A stretch of 5,155 bases of DNA from a bacterium (GTDB lineage: Bacteria; Planctomycetota; UBA11346), in the NCBI GenBank assembly GCA_020049615.1, contig JAIFKN010000094.1:1-5155 (forward strand), written 5' to 3'. The notes under the pieces were generated by a model that made no database searches, had not been told where the DNA came from, and saw nothing but the letters and a program-made list of their open reading frames with translations. Position numbers and translations under genes: made by a program. This document shows, in pieces, positions 1-5,141 of this stretch (its first letter is position 1; each line of letters opens with the position of its first letter).

Positions 1-48
1 GCAGGCAATGCCGAGCATGCGGCTGCCATCACTGGTCTGGAGTCCCGC

Positions 49-867
49 ATGCTGCGTGTGCTGTCCCTTGGCATCCTTGCCGCCGCCCTGGTTGCCGCCG
101 ACCTCGACATCACCGGCACCTGGATGGCAACGCAGTCCGAAGCAGCGCAGCAGCCCACACACACCATCACCCGCGTGGGCTACGCGCCTGGCGCCCTGGT
201 CATCACCATCAGTCCGACCACCTATGTGAGTACGCTGGATGTGGGCGAGGGACCACCGGCGACCACGACGGCCACCTACACCATCGCCGAGCGGACACCC
301 ACCAGCGTCGGCATCCTCCTGCGCTCGCCCACAGGGGCTGACCAGCCCGCTACAATCCGTGCTGCCGGCCAGGGACTGCGCCTCACCACCAGCGAGGGGG
401 TCGTGGACCTTGTTCCGTACGACCAGGCCGCCGTCGATCGCGCACGGACCCAGCAGGCGCTGGATAACCGCCCCGCCGACGCCCTGCTCGATCGGCCCCT
501 CGCCGGGTTGATCAACGGTGCCGCGTGGACCCCCACCCACGCCCGCCGTGCCGACTTCCCCATCGTGACCCCCGGCACGATCCGCGTCGATGTGCTGGTC
601 GCGGCCGCCGATGGCACGCCAGCCAAGGCTACACCAGCGCTGAGCCTCAACCTGCCCACCACGCCCGGCACCTACCCGCTGACCACCCTGGTACGGCTCC
701 GCGTCGACATCCCGCCGGACGTCACGACCAAGGTCACCAATGGCACCCTCACCATCGAGCAGGTCAGCGGCACGGCCATCTCCTTCGCCCTGACCGCCCG
801 CGGCGCGAATGGTCTCGTGCTCAACGGGCGGATGATCGCCGATGTGTCGCCCTTGGCACATCGCTAG
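49..867 (+). CDS. Exported beta-rich hypothetical protein (Sec signal peptide)
   Basis: A 272-residue protein of unknown function. Seen: residues 1-17 form a Sec signal peptide with an early Arg, a hydrophobic Leu/Ala core and a V-A-A cleavage site before D18, so the mature protein is probably periplasmic or secreted. It has no lipobox and no cysteine. The mature part is Thr/Ala/Pro-rich with alternating hydrophobic residues, suggesting beta structure. The first half opens with ITGTW (21-25), a G-x-W pattern reminiscent of lipocalin-like domains. A helical linker spans about 124-150. The second half has INGAAW (155-160), PGTYPL (206-211) and a GTLTI...GTAISF segment (232-246). That order resembles small secreted beta-barrel-like families whose members start with I-N-G-x-x-W, but this is pattern memory, not a search. 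The start is chosen because GGAG at 39-42 lies 6 bases upstream and the signal peptide begins exactly there. The frame is open to the window edge, so an upstream start cannot be fully excluded. It ends 103 bases before the exonuclease and shows no functional link to it. Confidence 0.8.
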   Translation: MLRVLSLGILAAALVAADLDITGTWMATQSEAAQQPTHTITRVGYAPGALVITISPTTYVSTLDVGEGPPATTTATYTIAERTPTSVGILLRSPTGADQPATIRAAGQGLRLTTSEGVVDLVPYDQAAVDRARTQQALDNRPADALLDRPLAGLINGAAWTPTHARRADFPIVTPGTIRVDVLVAAADGTPAKATPALSLNLPTTPGTYPLTTLVRLRVDIPPDVTTKVTNGTLTIEQVSGTAISFALTARGANGLVLNGRMIADVSPLAHR

Positions 868-958
868 CCCTGGACGCTGCGCCGTCTCTAGCGAATTCGT
901 GCCGGACAGCACGCTCACGCAGCGGACAGGGATGGAACCCGCGACGGCAGGAATACCT

Positions 959-965
959 GGAAGGG
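959..965 (+). promoter_or_regulatory. Shine-Dalgarno GGAAGGG deciding the exonuclease start
   Basis: The purine run GGAAGGG ends 5 bases before the GTG at 971. It favours that GTG over the in-frame ATG codons at 842 and 932. The ATG at 842 overlaps the previous gene, and the ATG at 932 has only a run of G's abutting it. The GTG start also places the conserved first exonuclease strand (AIAVIDFETTG) right at the N-terminus, as is usual in this family. Confidence 0.7.
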
Positions 966-970
966 CTTGT

Positions 971-1588
971 GTGACCGCGATCGCTGTCATCGACTTCGAG
1001 ACCACGGGCATGATGCCAGGGCCCGACCGCATCATCGAGGTCGGCGCTGTCATCGTCCGCGATGGCACGGTCACGGACTCCTTCTCGACCCTGATGGACC
1101 CCGGTTTCCGCATCCCCACGTTCATCACCGGCCTCACCGGCATCACCACGGCCATGGTGCGAGGGAAGCCGAGGCCGGAGGCGGTGATGCCCGAATTGCG
1201 GTCGTTCCTCGGCGACCTGCCCTGCCTGGCCCACAACGCGAGCTTCGATCGCCGGTTCTTCATGGCTGAGATGGCTCGCGCCGGGCAGGAGCATGAACGC
1301 CGCTTCCTGTGCTCGGTGCTGCTGGCCCGACGGCTGATCGTCGGTGCTCCCAGTCATCGGCTGGGAGCGCTCGTCGACTACCTCGGACTGGAACAACCAC
1401 CCGGCCACCAGGCCCACCGCGCCCTGGGCGACGCCCAGATGACGGCACGGCTGTGGTGCCGCCTCCTCGCAACACTCCGCGAGCGACTCGCCGGTGAGCC
1501 CGACCTCAGCCTGCTCCAGGATCTGATGCGGGTACCCAAGGCCCGGGTGCCGGACTGGTTGGCGGCACAGACCAGGCGGCAGGTATGA
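971..1588 (+). CDS. DnaQ-like DEDDh 3'-5' exonuclease
   Basis: A 205-residue cytoplasmic exonuclease of the RNase T / DnaQ (DEDDh) superfamily, expected to remove nucleotides from 3' ends of DNA or RNA with two metal ions. Seen, numbering from the GTG start: Exo I is IDFETTG with D8 and E10; a typical IIEVGAVIV strand follows at 21-29 and GLTGIT at 54-59; Exo II is HNASFD with D93; Exo III-epsilon is HRALGDA with H149 and D154. All five catalytic residues are present, so it should be active. The length suits a stand-alone exonuclease domain with a short helical tail (about 170-205). No polymerase, helicase or GIY-YIG domain is fused. The domain resembles the proofreading epsilon subunit, but the same fold serves repair and RNA-processing enzymes, so dnaQ is not assigned. 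Its stop overlaps the next start by 4 bases (ATGA, 1585-1588), implying translational coupling with the DUF1294 gene. Confidence 0.93.
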   Translation: MTAIAVIDFETTGMMPGPDRIIEVGAVIVRDGTVTDSFSTLMDPGFRIPTFITGLTGITTAMVRGKPRPEAVMPELRSFLGDLPCLAHNASFDRRFFMAEMARAGQEHERRFLCSVLLARRLIVGAPSHRLGALVDYLGLEQPPGHQAHRALGDAQMTARLWCRLLATLRERLAGEPDLSLLQDLMRVPKARVPDWLAAQTRRQV

Positions 1589-1938
1589 ACAGCTTGCTGG
1601 TCGCGGTCAGCATCGCCTATGGGACGATGAGCCTGATCACCTTCATGGCCTACTACCTCGACAAGCGCGCTGCCCAGCTCGGTCGGCCCAGGACGCCCGA
1701 GGCCACGCTGCATGTCCTCGAACTCCTCGGCGGCTGGCCTGGAGCCTTGCTGGCCCAGCGGGTGATCCGGCACAAGAACGCCAAGCTCAGCTACCAGGTC
1801 GTGTTCTGGGGGTTGGATCGCGGTGTCTTTGCTCTGGTCGTGAAGGAGGCCTCCATCTGCATGCCAGGAGGCGACAGCCACTGGTCTGATGGTCTCTGTA
1901 GTCATGATGCCGAGCAGGAGCCCGCCTCATGGCCATGA
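1585..1938 (+). CDS. DUF1294 family membrane protein, probable frameshift in the C-terminus
   Basis: A small inner-membrane protein of the DUF1294 family; function unknown. Seen: a hydrophobic N-terminal segment (3-21), the hallmark YYLDKRAA (23-30), RTPEATLHVLELLGGWPGA (36-54) and RHKNAKLSYQ (62-71). These are the family's conserved blocks in the right order. Members are usually about 85-90 residues and end soon after the HK-x-K-x-S/F block with a last hydrophobic segment. Here the frame instead continues after FWG (74-76) into a polar tail (LDRGVF... to residue 117) that does not look like family sequence. Removing one G from the run at 1808-1812 gives FWGWIAVSLLWS and a TGA at 1841-1843, an 85-residue protein. 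I therefore suspect a one-base insertion, either a real mutation or a sequencing error. In some bacteria DUF1294 is fused to a cold-shock domain. Here it is coupled to an exonuclease, a loose nucleic-acid association. The read-through form overlaps the next gene by 10 bases. Confidence 0.85.
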   Translation: MNSLLVAVSIAYGTMSLITFMAYYLDKRAAQLGRPRTPEATLHVLELLGGWPGALLAQRVIRHKNAKLSYQVVFWGLDRGVFALVVKEASICMPGGDSHWSDGLCSHDAEQEPASWP

Positions 1939-2279
1939 CGATCGAGCCATCCAGCCGCATCATCTCCGTCACCATCATGGAGATACCTGGTAAGCGGATC
2001 ACCGCTGTGAAGGGGATGGTCCGCGGCATCATCGTTCGGTCCCCGACGATCAGTCAGGGATTCATGGGCGGCCTCAAGCAGTTCGTCGGCGGCAACATCG
2101 GGGCCTACACCGAGATGTGCGAGCAGGCCAGAGCCGAGGCGCACCAACTGATGCTCAAGCATGCGCATGAACTCGGATGTAACGCAGTGATCGGCGTCCG
2201 GTACGAATCCTCAGATGTAGGGACGCAGGCCCGTGCTACCGAGGTGCTGTGCTACGGCACCGGGGTCGTGGTCGAGTAG
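1929..2279 (+). CDS. YbjQ/UPF0145 family protein (DUF74, putative heavy-metal-binding)
   Basis: A 116-residue cytoplasmic protein of the YbjQ/UPF0145 family. The family forms small oligomeric alpha/beta folds and is often labelled putative heavy-metal-binding, but its biochemical role is not established. Seen: an N-terminal strand region with GKRITAVKGMVRG (21-33, the usual G-x-x-I...G-x-V-x-G pattern), the characteristic GLKQFVGGNIGAYTE block (48-62), a long helix rich in Ala/Glu (about 65-82) and the C-terminal LGCNAVIGVRYE (82-93) and GTGVVVE (110-116) strands. Length is normal for the family and the gene looks intact. The ATG at 1929 is chosen because GGAG at 1917-1920 lies 8 bases upstream; the ATG at 1935 would cost only two residues. 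It follows DUF1294 closely and may share its transcript. If the DUF1294 frameshift is an error, the true gap between the two genes is 85 bases. Confidence 0.92.
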   Translation: MAMTIEPSSRIISVTIMEIPGKRITAVKGMVRGIIVRSPTISQGFMGGLKQFVGGNIGAYTEMCEQARAEAHQLMLKHAHELGCNAVIGVRYESSDVGTQARATEVLCYGTGVVVE

Positions 2280-2318
2280 GATGATCACGCCGCCTCTACG
2301 CCTAGATCTCCGGCGGAT

Positions 2319-2627
2319 GTGTTCGACCAGATCGTCACCGTCCTCCGCGCCATGGATGCCGAGGCTCAGTCGATCAACGGCACGCCCACCGGCCTCAACT
2401 GGTACGGCGGCTGGACGCGCCGTGACATCAAGCGCCCGCAGACCGAGGTCGAGTGGACGCGGGCACTCGCGCAGCGGCTCGGCTGCCGACGCGAGGTTCC
2501 CTATCCCGCCGAACCTAGGAAGCGGTGCGACCTCGTCGTGGACGACTGCTGGATCGAGGTCAAAGGCCTGTGGCCGGCCTGCTGGGCGACATTGGCCAGC
2601 GGGAGATACTCTTGGCCGGCGGGGTGA
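2319..2627 (+). CDS. Truncated PD-(D/E)xK nuclease-like protein (probable gene remnant)
   Basis: A 102-residue product that I read as the N-terminal part of a restriction-endonuclease-fold protein. Seen: an initial helix (about 1-18), a Trp-rich stretch LNWYGGWTRRD (26-36), a helix with acidic residues E43/E45 followed by RALAQRLG, a strand entering PYP (61-63), then RCDLVVDDCWIEVKG (69-83). The D71...E80-x-K82 spacing fits the PD-(D/E)xK active site. Only 19 residues follow K83-equivalent G83, and they look unstructured. The helix and strands that complete the fold are missing, so the protein is unlikely to be a working nuclease alone. No clear continuation is visible in the other frames before the next gene; frame +1 has a weak ELVAKHRIALLATGL segment near 2627-2671, possibly a remnant after an internal deletion. 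The start is GTG at 2319; no other start codon exists in frame after the preceding TAG, and the ribosome site (GGCGG) is poor. It sits just upstream of the AIPR gene. Known family identity is not recognised. Confidence 0.6.
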   Translation: MFDQIVTVLRAMDAEAQSINGTPTGLNWYGGWTRRDIKRPQTEVEWTRALAQRLGCRREVPYPAEPRKRCDLVVDDCWIEVKGLWPACWATLASGRYSWPAG

Positions 2628-2667
2628 GCTAGTCGCCAAGCATCGCATCGCTCTCCTGGCGACCGGG

Positions 2668-2694
2668 TTGACCCTTAGATCCGTATCGCATAGT
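2668..2694 (+). promoter_or_regulatory. Candidate promoter abutting the AIPR start codon
   Basis: TTGACC at 2668-2673 matches a sigma-70-type -35 box in five of six positions. CATAGT at 2689-2694 matches a -10 box in four of six, with a 15-base spacer, shorter than ideal. A -10 box at this place would start the transcript within a few bases of the ATG at 2702. This agrees with the absence of any purine-rich Shine-Dalgarno sequence in front of the gene, so the mRNA may be leaderless. The local sequence 2671-2704 is also more AT-rich than its surroundings. A moderate guess only; the host's promoter consensus is unknown. Confidence 0.3.
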
Positions 2695-2701
2695 CGATCA
2701 T

Positions 2702-4468
2702 ATGAACGAACTCCTCATCGACCAGGCCTACGCCGATATGCATGGCGCGTGCGGAGGCGTACGCGAGGACTACTTCGGCCTGCTGTATCTGGAGAAGGAA
2801 CACAAGGTTCCGCGGGACAAGGCCGTCAACCAGATCGCGTTCGGCGGCAACGACTACGGATTCGATGGCTTCCATTTCGACGAACAACGTCGCAATCTCT
2901 ACCTCTTCCAGTTCAAATTCACGGAATCACACGCCCAATTCAAGGGGACGCTGCAGCGCCTGATCGATGCCGGCATGGAGCGAATCTTCCAGTCACCGAA
3001 CAAGGACGATGCGAAGAACCAGATTCTACTGCAACTGCGCAGCTGCCTGCTCGACAACCGGTCGATGATCGATCAGGTCTGCTTCCGCTTCGTCTTCACT
3101 GGTGATCCCGAGGCGGCCGAACGCAGCAAGGTGCTCGAGAAGTTGCGCGAGGACCTGGAGGACAAGAAGTACCTGGTGGACCAGTTCTTCGGCGAACGCA
3201 AGGTCGGCTTCATCGTCGAATACCGCTCGTCATCCGGCACGGTGAGCGCAGCACGGGACCTGCGTGAAACGACAGTGTTTCCGGTGCAGACTGCGGCGTT
3301 GGCGACCATGGATGGACCGGACGGTGAACGGATGCATTTCGGCTTCATCCGGTTGATCGACCTCTGGGGCATGCATGCGGTCCTCGGCCACCGGTTCTTT
3401 GACAGCAACATCCGCTACGGACTGGGCGATGGCGAGTCGGTGAATCGAGCCATTGCCAGCACCCTGTACAAGATCGTGCTTGACCGCTCTGAACATCCCG
3501 GCGTCTTCGCCTTTAACCATAATGGCATCACGCTGTTCGCCGAACACGTGGAACTTACGGATGATGGGTGCCGGTTGCGGGCTCCGCGACTGCTCAACGG
3601 AGCCCAGACTGTGACGACGACGGTCCTGTTCCGCGAGAAGAACAAGGACCATCCGAACCTAGCAGCGGGAAAAACGGCATTCGATGAGATCCGGGTTCCC
3701 TGCAAGATCCTGACCCGCGCCGACAAGAAATTCGTTACCCGGGTTACCATTAACAACAACCGCCAGAATCCGGTCGAGCCCTGGAATCTCCGCGCTAATG
3801 ACCTGATCCAACTGGAATTGCAGGATAAGTTCGGTGGTGACCTGGGACTGTACTACGAACGGCAGGAGAATGCCTTCGACCAGTTGGGCCCGGAGGATCT
3901 AGCCGAGTACGGAATCCGGGAGGACAGCCGCGCCATCCAGATGCTGAAACTGACTCAGACGTTCCTATTGACCGACGGGATGATCAGCCGCCTGTCAGAC
4001 ATGCGCCGGGTCTTCGAAGACGATCGGACCTACGACCAGGTGTTCCGGCCGACGCGCCTGAAGGCAGACTCCCGCCTCATCCTGCTCTGCTACAAGATCC
4101 AGTTCAACCTCCGCAAATTCGCGCACGAAATCGAGCAGAAGGGGCAGAACAAGTACGCGTTCATCCACCGCTCCAGGAATCTGCTCTGGGCGCTCTTGTG
4201 CCAAGGCCTGCTGAACCACGAGGACCTCGAGGCGCTGGCCGAGGAACATGGGCGGTCCATGACGATCGCGGTGGAGTACAAGAATGTACTGAGCTGGCTG
4301 GCCACGGCCCGCGTGCGCGTCCTGCTGGCCGAATTGATGGCGGACCGGGACTACCTGCCCAAGGTGCAGGATGGCAACCTGAGCTTCCTCAGAACCGACC
4401 GGGCCTTCGAGAAGTGCATGGAGATGGCGCACAAGAAATGGCGCTGGGTGACGAAGAAGCTCGTCTGA
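2702..4468 (+). CDS. AIPR family (abortive infection phage resistance) protein with N-terminal PD-(D/E)xK-like domain
   Basis: A 588-residue cytoplasmic protein of the AIPR family, named for abortive infection phage resistance and often found near restriction-modification and other defence genes. Seen: an N-terminal domain (about 15-95) with a helix EDYFGLLYLE (22-31), GGNDYGFDGF (48-57) and LYLFQFKFTES (66-76). D55 followed by Q70-x-K72 fits a PD-(D/E)xK nuclease fold in which the acidic residue of ExK is replaced by Gln, as in several Mrr-like enzymes. The AIPR core follows: RFFDSNIRYGLG (231-242), a VNRAI helix (247-251), FAFNHNGIT (269-277), LLNGAQTV (297-304), the VPCKILT strand (332-338), NNNRQNPV (351-358) and LYYERQE (383-389). 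The rest is helical to the C-terminus. The length is typical and all core motifs are intact, so the gene looks functional. Cleavage of phage or host nucleic acid is inferred from the fold. No methyltransferase or other partner is in the window; the only companion is the truncated nuclease upstream. The ATG at 2702 has no Shine-Dalgarno; the next in-frame ATG (2738, M13) has none either. Confidence 0.9.
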   Translation: MNELLIDQAYADMHGACGGVREDYFGLLYLEKEHKVPRDKAVNQIAFGGNDYGFDGFHFDEQRRNLYLFQFKFTESHAQFKGTLQRLIDAGMERIFQSPNKDDAKNQILLQLRSCLLDNRSMIDQVCFRFVFTGDPEAAERSKVLEKLREDLEDKKYLVDQFFGERKVGFIVEYRSSSGTVSAARDLRETTVFPVQTAALATMDGPDGERMHFGFIRLIDLWGMHAVLGHRFFDSNIRYGLGDGESVNRAIASTLYKIVLDRSEHPGVFAFNHNGITLFAEHVELTDDGCRLRAPRLLNGAQTVTTTVLFREKNKDHPNLAAGKTAFDEIRVPCKILTRADKKFVTRVTINNNRQNPVEPWNLRANDLIQLELQDKFGGDLGLYYERQENAFDQLGPEDLAEYGIREDSRAIQMLKLTQTFLLTDGMISRLSDMRRVFEDDRTYDQVFRPTRLKADSRLILLCYKIQFNLRKFAHEIEQKGQNKYAFIHRSRNLLWALLCQGLLNHEDLEALAEEHGRSMTIAVEYKNVLSWLATARVRVLLAELMADRDYLPKVQDGNLSFLRTDRAFEKCMEMAHKKWRWVTKKLV

Positions 4469-4584
4469 AGCTCGCCGGCTAGCCCAAGTTCCGCTCCGCC
4501 GTCGTAAATTACTCAGCGTTGTAGGGGCAGATGACCCAGGCGTTGGACATGCTAGTGGAACTTGGTTGTGAATTGGGGCAGGCT
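4469..4584. other. Intergenic stretch after the AIPR gene, no gene recognised
   Basis: I see no convincing coding on either strand here and no hairpin followed by a T-run that would act as an intrinsic terminator for the AIPR transcript. GGCTAGCC at 4479-4486 is a short palindrome without a T-tract. The stretch around 4504-4520 is AT-richer than its surroundings. A + strand frame beginning at ATG 4531, preceded by AGGGG, starts plausibly but then runs antisense to the better-looking - strand frame at 4585-4722, so it is not called. Confidence 0.5.
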
Positions 4585-4722
4585 TCAGGCCCGAGTCTCA
4601 GCGCCGGCCCGGTTGTTCCAGAGCCCAACCGCGCTGGTGATCGAGTAGACGGCGTACATCGCCAGCAGGCCCCAGGCTGCGGCGTTGTATGGATGGGTGT
4701 ACGTGGGAGATTCCGTGATCAC
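4585..4722 (-). CDS. Possible small single-span membrane protein
   Basis: A 45-residue frame on the - strand from a GTG at 4722-4720 to a TGA at 4587-4585. Not recognised. Seen: a short polar N-terminus (MITESPTYTHPYN), then one hydrophobic segment about 14-36 containing AAAWGLLAMYAVYS, then WNNRAGAETRA as a charged tail. This looks like one membrane span, and codon third positions are mostly G or C, as in real genes nearby. The frame is open further upstream to a stop near 4785, but that part reads as low-quality Arg/Thr/Ser-rich sequence, so the piece could also be the 3' end of a broken longer gene. A weak AGGCGG lies about 10 bases before the GTG. It is on the same strand as, and 146 bases downstream of, the repeat protein at 4869-5141, so the two could be co-transcribed. 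Its 5' end overlaps the opposed frame that begins at 4715, and both are unlikely to be genuine intact genes. Confidence 0.3.
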   Translation of the reverse strand: MITESPTYTHPYNAAAWGLLAMYAVYSITSAVGLWNNRAGAETRA

Positions 4723-4970
4723 CGTCGAGCACCGCCTGGTCGAACACCCCGTCGGCCTGCTGGTCAGTGACGTGGGCGGCCTGATCTACGGCGTCGAACC
4801 GGCGAACCGGCTAGGTGCTGGCGAGCCCAGCGGTGCAGCAGGACCTGATCGCAGCCGACCCGCTGCGCTCACGGCGCGATGCTGCCGATCGCCTCGACGA
4901 CAGCTCCGGCAGCCTCTCCGGTAGCCGTGGCCACCGTCTCCGCAGCCTCGCCAGCGGCGCTGGCGGCTGA
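4715..4970 (+). pseudogene. Frameshifted coding-like stretch of unknown identity
   Basis: From GTG 4715, preceded by GGGAGA at 4705-4710, the frame reads MITVEHRLVEHPVGLL and on to IYGVEPANR, with nearly every codon ending in G or C, up to about 4810. After that the same frame degenerates into Gly/Ser/Arg-rich text. From 4815 the coding character continues one base later as VLASPAVQQDLIAADPLRSR, again with GC-ending codons. Deleting one base at 4811-4813 (CGG CTA GGT to CGG CTG GTG) joins the two parts into one protein of about 85 residues ending at TGA 4968-4970. I recognise no family. The last hundred bases are antisense to the 3' end of the repeat-protein gene, where the + frame is probably just its mirror, so the real end may be earlier. 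It may be a decayed gene, a sequencing error, or chance codon bias. Confidence 0.25.
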
Positions 4971-5141
4971 CCCGGCAGTTTCAGCCACGCCTTTCCCAGC
5001 GGAGCGTGCTGCTTCGCCAGCGGTCTGCAGCAGTTCGAGCCCCCAGTCAGCGGCGTGCTCCAGGACTTCGCCGCAGGCTTCGGCCACGGGGTTGCTGGTG
5101 TCGCGTTGTTCGGGTGGCGGGGATGGCGAGCGGGGCTTCAT
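4869..5141 (-). CDS. Ala/Glu-rich 11-residue-repeat protein (LEA/synuclein-like helix)
   Basis: A 90-residue protein on the - strand, family not recognised. Seen: a Pro/Arg-rich polar N-terminus (1-17), a first amphipathic helix AEACGEVLEHAADWGLELLQ (20-39), then four tandem 11-residue units (41-84) with Glu at the third place of each unit (E43, E54, E65, E76) and Ala/Gly at the others, ending in IGSIAP. Eleven-residue periodicity of this kind is typical of LEA group 3, apolipoprotein and synuclein-like proteins, which form amphipathic helices on membranes or protect under drying. That role is inference from pattern only. There is no signal peptide and no membrane span. Third codon positions are GC-rich and alternative Glu/Ala codons are used across the repeats, which argues for selection on protein. 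The ATG at 5141 has no clear Shine-Dalgarno, and the frame is open to the window edge, so the true start may lie outside. Confidence 0.5.
   Translation of the reverse strand: MKPRSPSPPPEQRDTSNPVAEACGEVLEHAADWGLELLQTAGEAARSAGKGVAETAGSAASAAGEAAETVATATGEAAGAVVEAIGSIAP
4890..5021 (-). repeat. Four tandem 33-base units coding 11-residue repeats
   Basis: The units encode residues 41-51, 52-62, 63-73 and 74-84 of the - strand protein. The first, third and fourth begin with a small residue, Gly, Glu, Ala, Ala (AGEAA, AGEAA, TGEAA), and the second with VAETA. DNA copies differ at synonymous sites (for example GGCGAAGCA against GGCGAGGCT), so they are old repeats and not a recent slippage product. Confidence 0.6.

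Noticed and set aside
842..970. Upstream extension of the exonuclease from ATG 842 or ATG 932
   Set aside because: The 842 start overlaps the previous gene and adds sequence unlike the family. GTG 971 has a strong, well-spaced GGAAGGG and fits the usual N-terminus.
821..1417. 198-residue - strand frame opposite the exonuclease
   Set aside because: His/Arg/Gly-rich antisense text with no motifs; the + strand has all five DEDDh catalytic residues.
1845..1854. Palindrome GGAGGCCTCC just after the corrected DUF1294 stop, as a terminator
   Set aside because: The stem is only five bases with no loop and no T-run follows, so it is not an intrinsic terminator.
1378..1905. 175-residue - strand frame across the exonuclease end and DUF1294
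   Set aside because: Mirror of two recognised + strand families; no domain recognised.
2233..3105. 290-residue + strand frame overlapping YbjQ, the nuclease fragment and AIPR
   Set aside because: Arg/Ser/Pro-rich shadow text across three better-supported genes. Only a short segment near 2627-2671 was kept as a possible remnant note.
3995..4432. 145-residue - strand frame opposite the AIPR C-terminus
   Set aside because: Antisense to a recognised protein that continues uninterrupted to its stop.
4531..4770. 79-residue + strand frame from ATG 4531
   Set aside because: The first 20 residues look plausible, but codon use is weak and the rest is Arg/Pro/Gly-rich and antisense to the membrane-span frame.
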